Source of the DNA: Plasmodium relictum
Lineage: Eukaryota > Apicomplexa > Aconoidasida > Haemosporida > Plasmodiidae
Direction: 5' to 3'
NCBI RefSeq assembly: GCF_900005765.1
Contig: NC_041687.1
Span: forward strand, 620,001-684,000
Length of the DNA: 64,000 bases
Each line of letters begins with the position of its first letter. Position 1 is the stretch's first letter. Below, one piece after another: positions 44,622 through 56,200 of this stretch. Position numbers and translations under genes: made by a program. Below the pieces are notes generated by a model that saw only the letters and a list, made by a program, of their open reading frames with translations, was not told the DNA's origin and made no database searches.

Positions 44622-47600
44622 ATGGAAAGTGCTAGAGTATATGGTCTTGAATTCAAACCAATAATTGAATTTAATAATTATGAAGGAGGTGTAAAGCTAA
44701 CAAAAAAGCTAAATATAAAAAATACGACTAAAAATATAATAAGGTTTAGATTTTTATTTCAAAGTAGCTCTTATTTTACTTTTCCACTTCAAGAATTAGA
44801 AAATATTAGCCCTGGTTTAAACAAAAGTTATTCTATAAGTTTTTTAAATCCGTTAAATGATTTTCAGACAATTTGTGAAGAATTAAATATAGTAATAGAT
44901 GACAGTGAAAAAGATAAAATAATATCTATAAAACTGAAAGCTACACCTTTAAAATGTGATATAGTTTTCCCATCTATATTAAACTTTAAAGACATGGTAA
45001 TCAATCAGAAAAACAAAGAAGAATTAGTTATAGCAAATCAAGGTTCATTAAATGCAATTATCAAATTATCACATAAAAATTTATCAAAGGAAAGAAAGAT
45101 AAAAATTAAGTTAGATTCATCTCAATTTTTTTTGAAAAAAAAAGAAAAAAAATTAGTTGAATTAACAATATATTCAGAAATTCCTCAAAAATACAAAGAG
45201 TTCATATCATGCTCCATCATTGAAATACCTAAGCATCTGGAAAAAAAAATTTATTTTAAGAAAGATGATAAAATGAATAAAACTATAAATCCATATGAAA
45301 ACGAAGAAAAAAGTATAAATGATATAATACAATTATTAAATGAAGAAAATATTAAAGTACGTTTGATCAAAAAAAAAATTGAAATAAATTGGATTTCAGT
45401 TTTACCACATGTTAATATTTTATTGGAAAAAGACAAAGAAATATTTGATAAAAATATCATAAATTTTGGTCAAATAACATTAGGACAAAAACTTACTAAA
45501 ACTATATATTTGCAAAATCTAACTAATGCACCAATTAAAATAACAGTAATGACTTTTTTTTGTTGTATACATATAATATAAATATATATGAGCTTTTTTT
45601 CTTATATTTTTTCCATTTGTAACTCTTTTAGTTTTGGAAATTTTCATTTTTTCTTCATATTTACCTATTTTGTTGTTTTTTTTATTTTCTTTTACTTTTT
45701 TTTTTTTTTTTTTTCTTATTAAAAGGCTAAAAAAAAAAAAGAAAGTAACGTTTTTACTTTTTTAAATGAAAAATTTATATTGAAAGAAAAGTCAAAAGAA
45801 GAAATCATTTTAAGCATTGATGGAAACAATCCTGTTGACAATTATACAGAAATAATTCAATTTACAGCATGTAGTGATTATTCCATTGAATTATATTTAG
45901 TATGTGAAATTAAAAATGCAAAATTATTCTTCTCAAAGACAATTTATATATTTGAAAACATGAAATTAAAAGATAACATTAATGAAAAAATAACCATAAG
46001 AAACGACGAAAATACAGATCTTGATGTTGAAGTTATAAACACTGGAAATTTTATAAATATAAAAAATAAAAAATTTACTATTAAGAAAAATAGTTTTTAT
46101 TCTTTAAATTTAATGTGTGAATGTATTTATCCTATAAATGTTTATAAAAGGCTATATTTTTTGATTCATTTAAATAAACAAATTTATTATGTAGATATTA
46201 TTTGTAACTTCTCTATAAATTATGAAATGTGCCCTATTTCTATGCATCACATATATAGATATAAACATTTAATGAACGATAAACAAGTATTATACAACTC
46301 CTATTACGAAAGAAATAATTATATTGATATATGGGATTTTCCAGTTGAATTTAATTCTTATAATGATACTTCATGTGAAACACTAGATGATATAATAGAT
46401 ATAAATGAGAAGTAAATTTAATTATTTTAAAAAAATTATTACGAATATCTTATGCCTTTAACTTTAAAATAATATACAAGAGCAATTTTCTTATTTAAAA
46501 TAGACTCATAAATTAAAATAAAAAACATATATATTTTTATACAAAAATATATTTTTTTTTTTTTTTTGTAAGAGATGTATTTATTGTCCCCAAAGAATTA
46601 GAAGTCTTGGAATTTGAAGAAAAATATTTAATGATCATAAACAAAACATCAATAGAATATACATGTGTATGGTCAAGTATGTTAGATAAAAAAAGAAAGG
46701 ATTATAGTATTTTTGAAGTAACACCTATAGAAGCACAACTTTTACCTTTCAGCTGTCAAAAATTTAAGTAACCCCCTAAATTTATTTGAACGCTTTTTTT
46801 TTTTTTTCTTTAATAGATATTTGAATTTTTTTTTTTTTAAGAGTTAAAAATATAAAAATGCTTAAGGGAAAATTTGTTCGAGAAGTTTATGAATGTATTG
46901 TATTCCCTTCTAATAACAAAGATTATAGAAAATGCAACAGTAGAACATTATTACCACCTTTATTTTTATATATTACTTTTTTTCAATTTAAGATAAAATA
47001 TTTATGTGAACCAGAGAAAATAAATAATAATTTACTATTCTTTCCGACAAAAATTTGCTTTTTAAATATGATTGAAGAAGAAAAGAATTATGTTATTGCT
47101 AAGTTTGAAAACAATACAGACTCTACTCAAATAATTGATTTTACACAATTTAAAAACGATATTGAGGGAATAAAGTAAAAATATAACAAAAAAAGAATTA
47201 TTTTTCTTTATTTCTTTAAAATTTTTTTATGTTTTGTTATTTATTATAGAATATATCCATTGATAGGTTATGTACCCAAAAAAAGTTTTTTAAATGTTGT
47301 TATTTTTTATTTTCCAAAAAAAAAAGAATTAGCTCTATCAGAGAAAAAAATTTATTATTTAGTAAATGGAATTGAAAAAAATTATATATCTGTTTTTGTT
47401 TCCCATGAGATAAATAATGTCATGTTAAACAAAGGAAACTTAAATATAGTAAAAATATATTTTTTTTATATGAATACTAACTAAAACATTTCATTTATAA
47501 TTTTTTTTTATTATTATTTTTTTATTTTTATAAAGAATTTACCTCATGTAAGCACTGAGACAAAAAGTATAAAAAAAGTGCCAATTGAAAATTTTACTGA

Positions 47601-49546
47601 AAGGAATACCTTATGTTTGTTGGTTAAGGAAGATTCATATGAAATTGTAGATGTTAATATAGAAGGAAAGAACAAATGTATTGAACAAAAAAAGGTTAAT
47701 AATGAAGAACAATCATATATGGATGAATTTCATAACGAAGAAACATGGGAAAATAAAGAAATTACATTACTTAATGAAGACAAAAAAAATAATTTTTATT
47801 ATTTTTCTTTATTACCTTTCGAAAAAAAAAATTTATACTTTTCTGCTTATTGTAATTTTAGTTTCATTGAATCAATACCTTTATTTTTCACTTATTTTAC
47901 ATATATAAATGATACAGATATGAAAAATAAACTTGCGAATTTTAAAAATGATATAATAAATCATTTCAAAAATTGTAAAAAAATTCATATTAAAGTTAAC
48001 ATAGCCAAGTGCTCTTTAATACTGAAACCCAATATAATTGAAAGTAAACCAATCATATGTGGGCAAAAATTTAATACAAAGGTAATGAATAAGTAAAAAA
48101 AAAAAAAAATTTTTATAAGATTTTTTAAATATGCTAATTTTTATTTTATTTATAGGTAAGGATAGACAATGAGCATCCGGTTAAAATAAATTTCAAGATT
48201 AAGACGAACATTTTTCAAATTGACAACAAAAATTTTTTGGGTATGGCAACAAACTTTTCATATATTATCTTTATTTTTTTTTTTCAAATTTTTTAACTCT
48301 TCTATTTTTATCTTAAGATCAAGAAGAAATTAAAGAAGCGGAAAAAAATATAATAATTGAGAAAAATGAAGATTCAATAAATGCATATTCCACCAAATAT
48401 TTATATGTTAGCTTTGGTTCTAACAAAAAAGGACGCTTTGTTTATAGATTTTTTGTCACAGTAGGAGGTAAAAAATAAAACTTCGTAAGAATATAAAAAA
48501 TTCAAAGTTAGATATAAAGTATTTTTTACAAATCGAAAAAAAAACAAAATTAAAAAAAAATTTTTTTTTCAGAAAATAAGTATGAAGATAAAAAATTATA
48601 TATATATATATATATATATGACAAAGAATAAAAATAAAAAAAATAAATATAAAATTGTATATAATAAATTGACACTTTCAGAAACTACATTGATATAATA
48701 CTAAACGTGGTTATGCCATATTTTGAAATTATTGATATAAATGATTTTAAGACTCCCACATCAATATATTGGAACATGACTTCTATTGATCAAATCAATA
48801 TGTATTCTTATTATTAATTTTTCTATAATATTTAGTCACTATTATTTATATAGTTTACTAATAATTTGTGCTCTTGTTTTAATACATGATTAAAATAACT
48901 GTAGGTATTTAAAAGAAAATATATCAAAAATAGACAGAAAATACAGAGAAAGCCAAGGAATAGAGAATATGAAAAATTTATTCAGCCAATTTAATTATAT
49001 AGAATTTAATATTGGAAATAATACATTAAATGAAATAACAACTGTGAATTTAATTTTATACAATCCACTTGATATATCGCTTGATGTTCATATAAATACT
49101 ATAAAATCTTATATTATTCCTATTTTGCCTCCGTATTCCAAAAATAAAGAAGAACAAGTAAATTTAATGAATTATATATGTGTATATATCTGTTTTTTAT
49201 ATATATGATAAAATAATTTTTTTTACAAAATTTAAATAAAATGAACAGTTTTTATTTCATGAATTCTTTTTTTTATTTATAGTTAGCTCATATTTTATAC
49301 GTAGATAACACTTTTAGTAATTATATGAGATGCTTAGATAACTGTGAAATTAATCCTATGAAATTCAAAATAAAAGGAAAAAGCACAAAGACCATAACTA
49401 TAGTATATAAGCATAAGTACATTGGTTTTTATAACATGCCATTAATTATTGATGTGAAAAATGGAAAAATAGTTCCTCTCAATTTATCTTCTTTTACTTT
49501 TCACCCTAAAATTCCTCCTATTTATTTAATGAATATTAAAGTATAA

Positions 49547-49639
<93 letters not shown>

Positions 49640-51474
49640 GAAAAATGTTGTAAATTATTTGATTATTTTAAGGTATTATTATAAATATTTATACACTTTT
49701 TTCTATTTATTACTTGTGTGAATTTTGCTTTTCTTAAGGATTTGAATCAAAAAGTTTTGGGATTAAAAAATGAATGTGTCATAAATGTAGACATGCTAAA
49801 TGATAGTGAATTAGATATATATTATGATATAGATAAAAACAACAATTTTATAGTGTTAAATCCTAGTGGTGTCATTAAAAAAAGGAAATATGTTTCTATA
49901 TTCTTAATCGTTTCAAATTTGACTAGATATACAATTAATGAAACCTTGATACTGAATGCACATTTTAAATATTTGCAAAAAAATATAGTAATACTAATAA
50001 AATTACGTACATACATACATGTATATATATATACAATTGTAAAATTATTTTATAGGAATTAAATAAAATAAAAATGGAGCTAAAATTAAGTAGTATATTA
50101 AATGATGTATATCAAGATGAGCACAAAAAATTTAATGTGTTTACTAATAAATACATTTATAATATTCATGATCAATATATCAAGACATTCTGTTCAAATT
50201 TTCTTCCTTCATATTCTTATATACATGTTAAAAATAAATTATTTTACATTTCACCCAGTTCTATTAGTATTTTATATGCTCCAACAAAGTTAAAAAAAAA
50301 AGAAATATATGCATCATGGTATATATCTAACATAATCATAGATATAATTTTTTTTTTCTTTTTATATTTATTAGTTCTATAATTGAAAGAATTATTATTA
50401 TTAAAAATTATTCATCTTTATATGATTTAAAATTCAAAATTTCTAATAAAAACACACTACCAGGAAATATTTTAAAGATTTCTCCAAACAAAGGTTAATA
50501 ATGATAATAATAATAATAATAATCCTTTCTATGAATTATAAGTTAATTATTTCTCTTCTATTTATATACAATAGGAATTGTGAAAATAAAAGAACAACAA
50601 ATTTTGAGATTTACATTTATTTTAAATGATATATTACTAGATATAGAAGGAAATATTCAAATAGAATTAAGATTTATAGATGAGGATTTTTCAAAAGATG
50701 AAAATGAAGAAATGAATCGTAAAATTGACAATTTCGCTGAAACTAAAATTGGTAAATAAAAAACTTTTCTTTATTTATTAAAAATTATTTTTTTTTCTAA
50801 TTTTTATTTTCTATTGAATAATTAGAAGAAATATATGAAGACACGAGAGAAGAAAAAATAGAAAGTTTAGAAAATAAACTTTTGTTAGTATCAAAAATAA
50901 AAAGAAAAAAAATATTGGATGATATAACTTTTTCATATGCCCAAAAAATATTTGATAATATTCAAAAGTTCAAATATACATACGTAATAATTATGAAAGA
51001 AATTAAAAAAATTTATTAATAAAAAATATATTACTTTCAATATTTTAAAAAAACAAATATATATATATAAATAATAAAATAGGATAATATTAATAGCAAC
51101 ATGCTTCAAAAAGCAATAAGACGTTTGTATGGAGCTAAAAATGGTATAAAAAAAATAAAAGGCTAAATCTAAAATTAAAGTTTATACAACAATTTTTAGA
51201 GAATAATAATATAAAAAAGAAAAAAAATTAATTTATTAATAGATGACATGGATAAAAAAGAAAATTTAAAAGAGCCAGAAAAAACGGGAATTAAAAACCT
51301 TTCTAAATTTTATTTTTATATTTATGTGAAGTTGTTTACATGTAATTTTGATGATGTAAAAATAAAAACGAAAAATTTTGAGGATTTGGTTAAAACTAAT
51401 ATTTACCCACGTTTTTTGTATTTTAATAAATATATTAAATTACCGATTCCATTTGAAGGAAAATCAAAAAGTAT

Positions 51475-51518
<44 letters not shown>

Positions 51519-52161
51519 TGCCACTTTTTAAAATTTGTTTTCTCTGTCTTTAAAATAAATTTTAAGGCTTGTTTAAAAGACAATATTTTAATTTCGATAA
51601 ATTGGAAAAATTAGAAATTGAGGAAGATGGAATTCATCACAAACAAAAAATTATTTATGAAAAAAGTTAGCATATATTATATTCCTGCATATTTTTCATT
51701 TTCTTCGCAAATTTCAGCATTATGTTTTCTTAAATCAAAATTTTATGATTTTGTTAAATCTTTTTAGAGGATATTTACTGCTCTATGTTCGCAGAAATGT
51801 TTAAAAGCATAATTAAGAAGCACATAAAAAAATATATTATATGTCTTTTTGAGATAAACGCATGTTCAATTCAAACAATTGAAAGCATTTTAAACGAAGA
51901 CTTAATTGATATAATGACCCGTTTGTTTTAAAAAAAAATATATTAATACATACAATGAATATATGTAAGATGAATTTTATTCTAATTATATTATTTTTTT
52001 TTCTTTTTCAAGGAAATAAGAGGATCGATTCAAATTTTCAAATGGAATATGACTACACGTTTTTGAAGCCCGCAATTTTATCCCATTTTTTTTCAGATAT
52101 TTTTTCAGACATTATTAATAACCTTATAAAAAAAAAGATTATATTTGCAAAAAAAGTTTAA
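44622..52161 (+). CDS. CFAP65-like axonemal protein with repeated ASH/MSP-type domains, 22 exons
   Basis: Exons: 44622-45545, 45726-46411, 46573-46767, 46842-47174, 47250-47448, 47536-48081, 48156-48240, 48318-48467, 48573-48579, 48682-48801, 48905-49157, 49283-49540, 49739-49988, 50056-50318, 50375-50493, 50575-50750, 50826-50983, 51083-51143, 51243-51470, 51567-51665, 51768-51920, 52013-52161. They sum to 5412 bases (1803 aa) in frame. Repeated beta-sandwich units have the ASH/MSP look, for example KKLNIKNTTKNIIRFRFLF...LENISPGLNKSYSISF, then KEELVIANQGSLNAIIKL and TKTIYLQNLTNAPIKI. The start (YGLEFKPIIEF), the CPISMHHIYRY block and the KYLMIINKTSIEYTCVWS block recall CFAP65, a central-pair/axoneme protein needed for sperm flagella. 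CFAP47 or another HYDIN-like family member is possible. Exon 9 is only 7 bases. Expected role is in the male gamete axoneme. Confidence 0.7.
49564..49637. repeat. (TA)n dinucleotide run inside an intron of the CFAP65-like gene
   Basis: This is about 70 bases of nearly uninterrupted TA repeats within the intron between exons 12 and 13. Shorter TA runs occur in other introns of the gene (48598-48619 and 51480-51515). It is a likely length-polymorphic microsatellite. Confidence 0.9.
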
Positions 52162-52235
52162 TTGGAATATTCCATAAACGTTTTTAAAAAAAAAAAAAAA
52201 AGAAAAGAAAATAACTCCCCTTTCATGATTATTTA

Positions 52236-53048
52236 TTAAAAAAAATCTTCTTCTTGTTTATTAAAATCATTATTTTCTTCTAATTTATCAAAATAATCAA
52301 TATCATTTTCATTTGTAGAATCTACACCTGTATTTATGTATTCATTTTTATTTTTATTATAAGCATCAATTGCTGATTTAATCCTTTTTGCTTCTTTATA
52401 TTTTTCCACGTAAACTTTTAAGATAATATATAAAGAATATGATGCAATTAAAATTGTTGAAAAAAACAAAGGTGATGATCTAAATTCAGCTAAAGATATG
52501 GATAAAAAGTAATGTTTTCTTGTTTTTGGAATATTCATAAATAATAACTTTTCTCTAAAGATATTTTTAATAACAAGTTCAATTTTTTTATTTAACAAAA
52601 ATTTGTATAATGAAAATGAAGCTAAACAAAAAGTTCCAGCAAGGAAATATTTTGTTAAGATAACTTTATTAACTATTATTTTATTAATTAATTTATTCCA
52701 TAGATGTTTTTTATCTTTTTCATTCAAAGAAATATTTTTAAACTCTTTTATTGGTTTTTCAGAATTTTGTAAATATATAATATTTAGTTTATGTTTTTTC
52801 ATAGTGTCCTTATTTTGAATTGTTCCATTTTTATTTATATTTAATGAATAATATTTCTTGCTATGAAATCCTATGAACCCATACTTAGTATTCTTATTAT
52901 TTATTTTCTTGAAATGGTTATTATTTTTAAAATATAGGTGATTCTTTAATTTTGTTCTTTTAATACATTTAATATTGAAAAAAGTTAAAAAAAAAAATTG
53001 TATGAATATAAATATTTTACTTAGAAACATTTTATAAGATATTTTCAT
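52236..53048 (-). CDS. Signal-peptide membrane protein, possibly apicoplast-targeted
   Basis: This 270-aa single-exon protein begins with a hydrophobic signal sequence (FIFIQFFFLTFFNIKCI, about 13-29). A highly basic Lys/Asn-rich stretch of ~60 residues with few acidic residues follows, the typical layout of a Plasmodium bipartite apicoplast leader. Two transmembrane helices come later (about YFLAGTFCLASFSLYKFLL and ILIASYSLYIILKVYV). The C-terminal ~50 residues are Asn/Glu/Asp-rich and would face the same side as the basic loop between helices, or the opposite side if the first helix is re-entrant. I do not recognise a family. The stop lies 74 bp from the stop of the convergent CFAP65-like gene, so their 3' UTRs must overlap. 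Confidence 0.7.
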   Translation of the reverse strand: MKISYKMFLSKIFIFIQFFFLTFFNIKCIKRTKLKNHLYFKNNNHFKKINNKNTKYGFIGFHSKKYYSLNINKNGTIQNKDTMKKHKLNIIYLQNSEKPIKEFKNISLNEKDKKHLWNKLINKIIVNKVILTKYFLAGTFCLASFSLYKFLLNKKIELVIKNIFREKLLFMNIPKTRKHYFLSISLAEFRSSPLFFSTILIASYSLYIILKVYVEKYKEAKRIKSAIDAYNKNKNEYINTGVDSTNENDIDYFDKLEENNDFNKQEEDFF

Positions 53049-55251
53049 GAATATGCTATTATTATGAAGTATATTAATATATTCATTTTTTTTTTTTTTG
53101 AATAAAAGGGAAAGAAATTGTAACTTCTTTTTTTTTAAATACTTTTTAATTTAATTTTTAATTTATATAAATATATTTTTCTTATTGTTATTTATTGTAT
53201 AGTTTAAATAAATATATCAAAAAATGCCCTATTATTTATGTGTACTGAAACATATACACACATTTATTTTTTATTCTCCAAATATTCATATAATTTTTTT
53301 TAATATTTAATTGTTTTCTTTGTAAGTCGATTTTTTTCTTCACATATTTTATATCATAATTGATGAGTTTTATATTTTCATAAATTTCTCGGTATTTTTT
53401 TAAATTACTTTTTTTTGTAAACACAAATGCATTTTAACAAGCATGTAGCTTCTTCATTTATGTTATTTATAGTTAACTTTTTTTTTTCTTTTCTTTTTGT
53501 ATTTAATTCTCTAATAACTTATTTGTATCATTCATCTGAATAATATAATTACTTTACTAACTTTCAGTAAAAAATTAAAAAAAAAACCTGAATCATCTAC
53601 AATTTAAAATCATGTAAATTAACATATAACTCGTCACACACATAATAAGGAATATGCACACAAAATATACTAATATTTATATGTATTGATTTATATTCTT
53701 ATGATTATACAAGTAAAAATAATATTAAAAATTAAAAAAAAAAATAATTAGAGAACAATAAAAAAAAAAAAAAATTAATATAATTAAACAAATTATCCTA
53801 CAATGCATGCATAAAAAAATAAAAAAAATATTAGTTGTTCAAGTAAATGTTAAAAATGAAAAAAGAAAAAAATTTATTCAGATCAGTATGGAAATGAGAA
53901 TAAAAAAAAATAAAAGCAAAAAGTAAAATGGACGTCGTATTCCTAAATGTCACTCTACTTTTAATTAATTTTTTTTTTTTTATTTTATTGAAAATTTATA
54001 GTTTTTGATGGAATAAATACTTTTATTTTACTTATTTGAACATGAAAAAAAAATTACATTACATATGTATTTACTTTTGTTTCAAAAAAATCGAATTTTT
54101 TTTATAAAAATCTATATAAATATCACTTTAAAATGTGCCGCGTAAAATATAAGGGTTAATGTAGCTTTTTTTTTTTTTTCCTTTTAAATTTCATTCAATT
54201 ATGAATTCTGTTAATAAAAAATCAGTTTCGCAAAATTCTTTTTTTTTTTTTTTTTTTTTATAGCAAATTCATATTACTATTAGTTGTAAAATTTTTTATT
54301 AATTTTAAATCCTTGTAATTAAATTTATGAAAACTTTTAATGCATACATCAATTTAACTTCCTTGATTCATAAATCTTCATTTGTTTTTATTAGATGGCA
54401 CATAAATATTTTTTGTATTAGTAACATATTTAATATAAATTTTTTATTATTATTTTTAAATAATATTTGTTATTTCATAAAGTTTTTTTTGTTTTATTTT
54501 ATCACTTTATTTTAAACATTTTAAAGTATTTGCAAACGCCAATGTGTTTGCTAGTAAAATAGTATTCATTATTTTATTTATTTATTTATTTATTAATTTT
54601 GTTTTAATATTTTGATAATTCATTTCTTTTATATTTTATTGAAATGGTTACGTTTTGTATAATTCACCTTCATTTCATGTTTCATATTTTTTCATATTTA
54701 CACATAATTACGTTAAGTTAATAATACCTTCTTGAACTTAATAAAATTTTTTTATATATAATGTTAGGATACAAGACACTTTCAACAAAAAAAAAATCCT
54801 ATACGATACAAAAATTGAAAATTATGTGTCTATAAATGATTATGCTTTTTCATTTTTTTTCTTATTCGTAGTTTATGAAAATGTAATGTTTTTTTTTTTT
54901 TTGTAAACTATTTTGAATTATATGATAAAATGAAAAAAAGAAATATATAAACGATCGCAATTTTACAAATACATGAAATCTTTAATTCTTACAGTGCATA
55001 ATTCCCACCACCAATATAAATTATTTTTTCTTTAAGTTAAAGAAAATCTTTATTTTTATTTTATTAAAAATATATCTTTGATGATTTTTGCAACAAAACA
55101 TTCTACATAATATTTTTTTTTTCCCCTTTTTTGATTATTTATTTTTTTAATAATTGTGTCAATTTTTCTAAACAAGAACATACATATTAGTTTTATGCTT
55201 TTTTGTTAAAATTTTTTTTCAAAATTTTGTTAATTTTTTATCTTATACATT
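53049..55251. other. Divergent intergenic region upstream of CDPK6
   Basis: This is 2.2 kb of mostly homopolymer-rich DNA between the membrane-protein gene (minus) and CDPK6 (plus). It contains a TGCATGCA palindrome (53804-53811). A Lys-rich 62-codon frame at 53236-53424 on the minus strand lacks an early ATG and is treated as a doubtful exon in the findings. The 62-codon plus-strand frame at 54327-54515 has no coding character. Confidence 0.6.
53804..53811. promoter_or_regulatory. TGCATGCA palindrome in the CDPK6 upstream region
   Basis: This perfect 8-bp AP2-Sp/AP2-EXP type site lies about 1.44 kb upstream of the CDPK6 start and 760 bp upstream of the divergent membrane-protein gene. AP2-Sp drives sporozoite genes in P. 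berghei, and CDPK6 has a reported sporozoite role, which makes the site plausible. Motif match only. Confidence 0.35.
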
Positions 55252-56115
55252 ATGGTGTTGGAAATTTTGAAAAATAATTTTGAAAGAAAAGGGGAAAATT
55301 ATTACAATAAAAAAATTCATAATAATTCCAGTAAGTACAAAAAGAAAAAAAAAAAATTTTTTTTGTTAGAAGAAGACAGTGAAAAGGATAGTAGGAATGT
55401 AGAAAGTGGAATTAATGAAGAATCATATAACATATATGAATTATATGAAAATATGTCAAATAAAAACAAAAAAAATTTGGATTATTCTTTTCCGAAGCTT
55501 AACAAAAATGGATCTATAACTAAATGCAAAATTGGAGAGTTATATAAAAATTCAAAAGAAAATCTTCATTATGGTACAAACGAAAATGATATTTTCACTG
55601 ATGATATATACGAAAACGATAATTTTGATGATGATAATTTTGTTGAGGATGAAAATATAGAATATAAAACGTACAATTCTTATGCAAATCCAGAATCTAA
55701 ATTATTTAATAATTATTCAAGTATAAACATAAAAAAAATGATTGAGCGCGATAAGAGATGTAATAAACCCGAAAATATATTGTATAATAAATATAGTTAC
55801 AGTAGTAATTATGATAAAAAAAATATAAGTAAGTGTGATTCAAACATAATAAGAATTTTAAAGAATAAGAAGAAAAGTATTGAATATAAAAAAAAAAATG
55901 ATAATCATCAAAAAAAAAATATTTCGTACAACTATAATGGGAATGTTAGATATAATCAAGATAATTATAAAAATTATAATGATAATGATGAAGAAAATAG
56001 TAATTATGAATACGATGGTGATGGCGATGGAAATTATTATAATTATGAAAGTGAGGATAAAGATACTGATGATGAAGGTGCTGATAATGTTGATGTTGAT
56101 GCTGATGATGATGAC

Positions 56116-56200
<85 letters not shown>

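Noticed and set aside
49989-50055. Alternative donor at 50021 giving a 35-base intron
   Set aside because: It also keeps phase, but 35 bases is unusually short; the donor GTAATA at 49989 gives a 67-base intron of normal size.
51955-52161. Stand-alone 68-aa protein starting at 51955
   Set aside because: The hydrophobic start is intron sequence with a T-rich tract ending in TTTTTCAAG; from 52013 it reads in phase as the last exon of the CFAP65-like gene and makes the exon total a multiple of three.
54327-54515. 62-codon plus-strand frame upstream of CDPK6
   Set aside because: Phe/Ile/Leu-rich chance frame without splice partners or conserved features.
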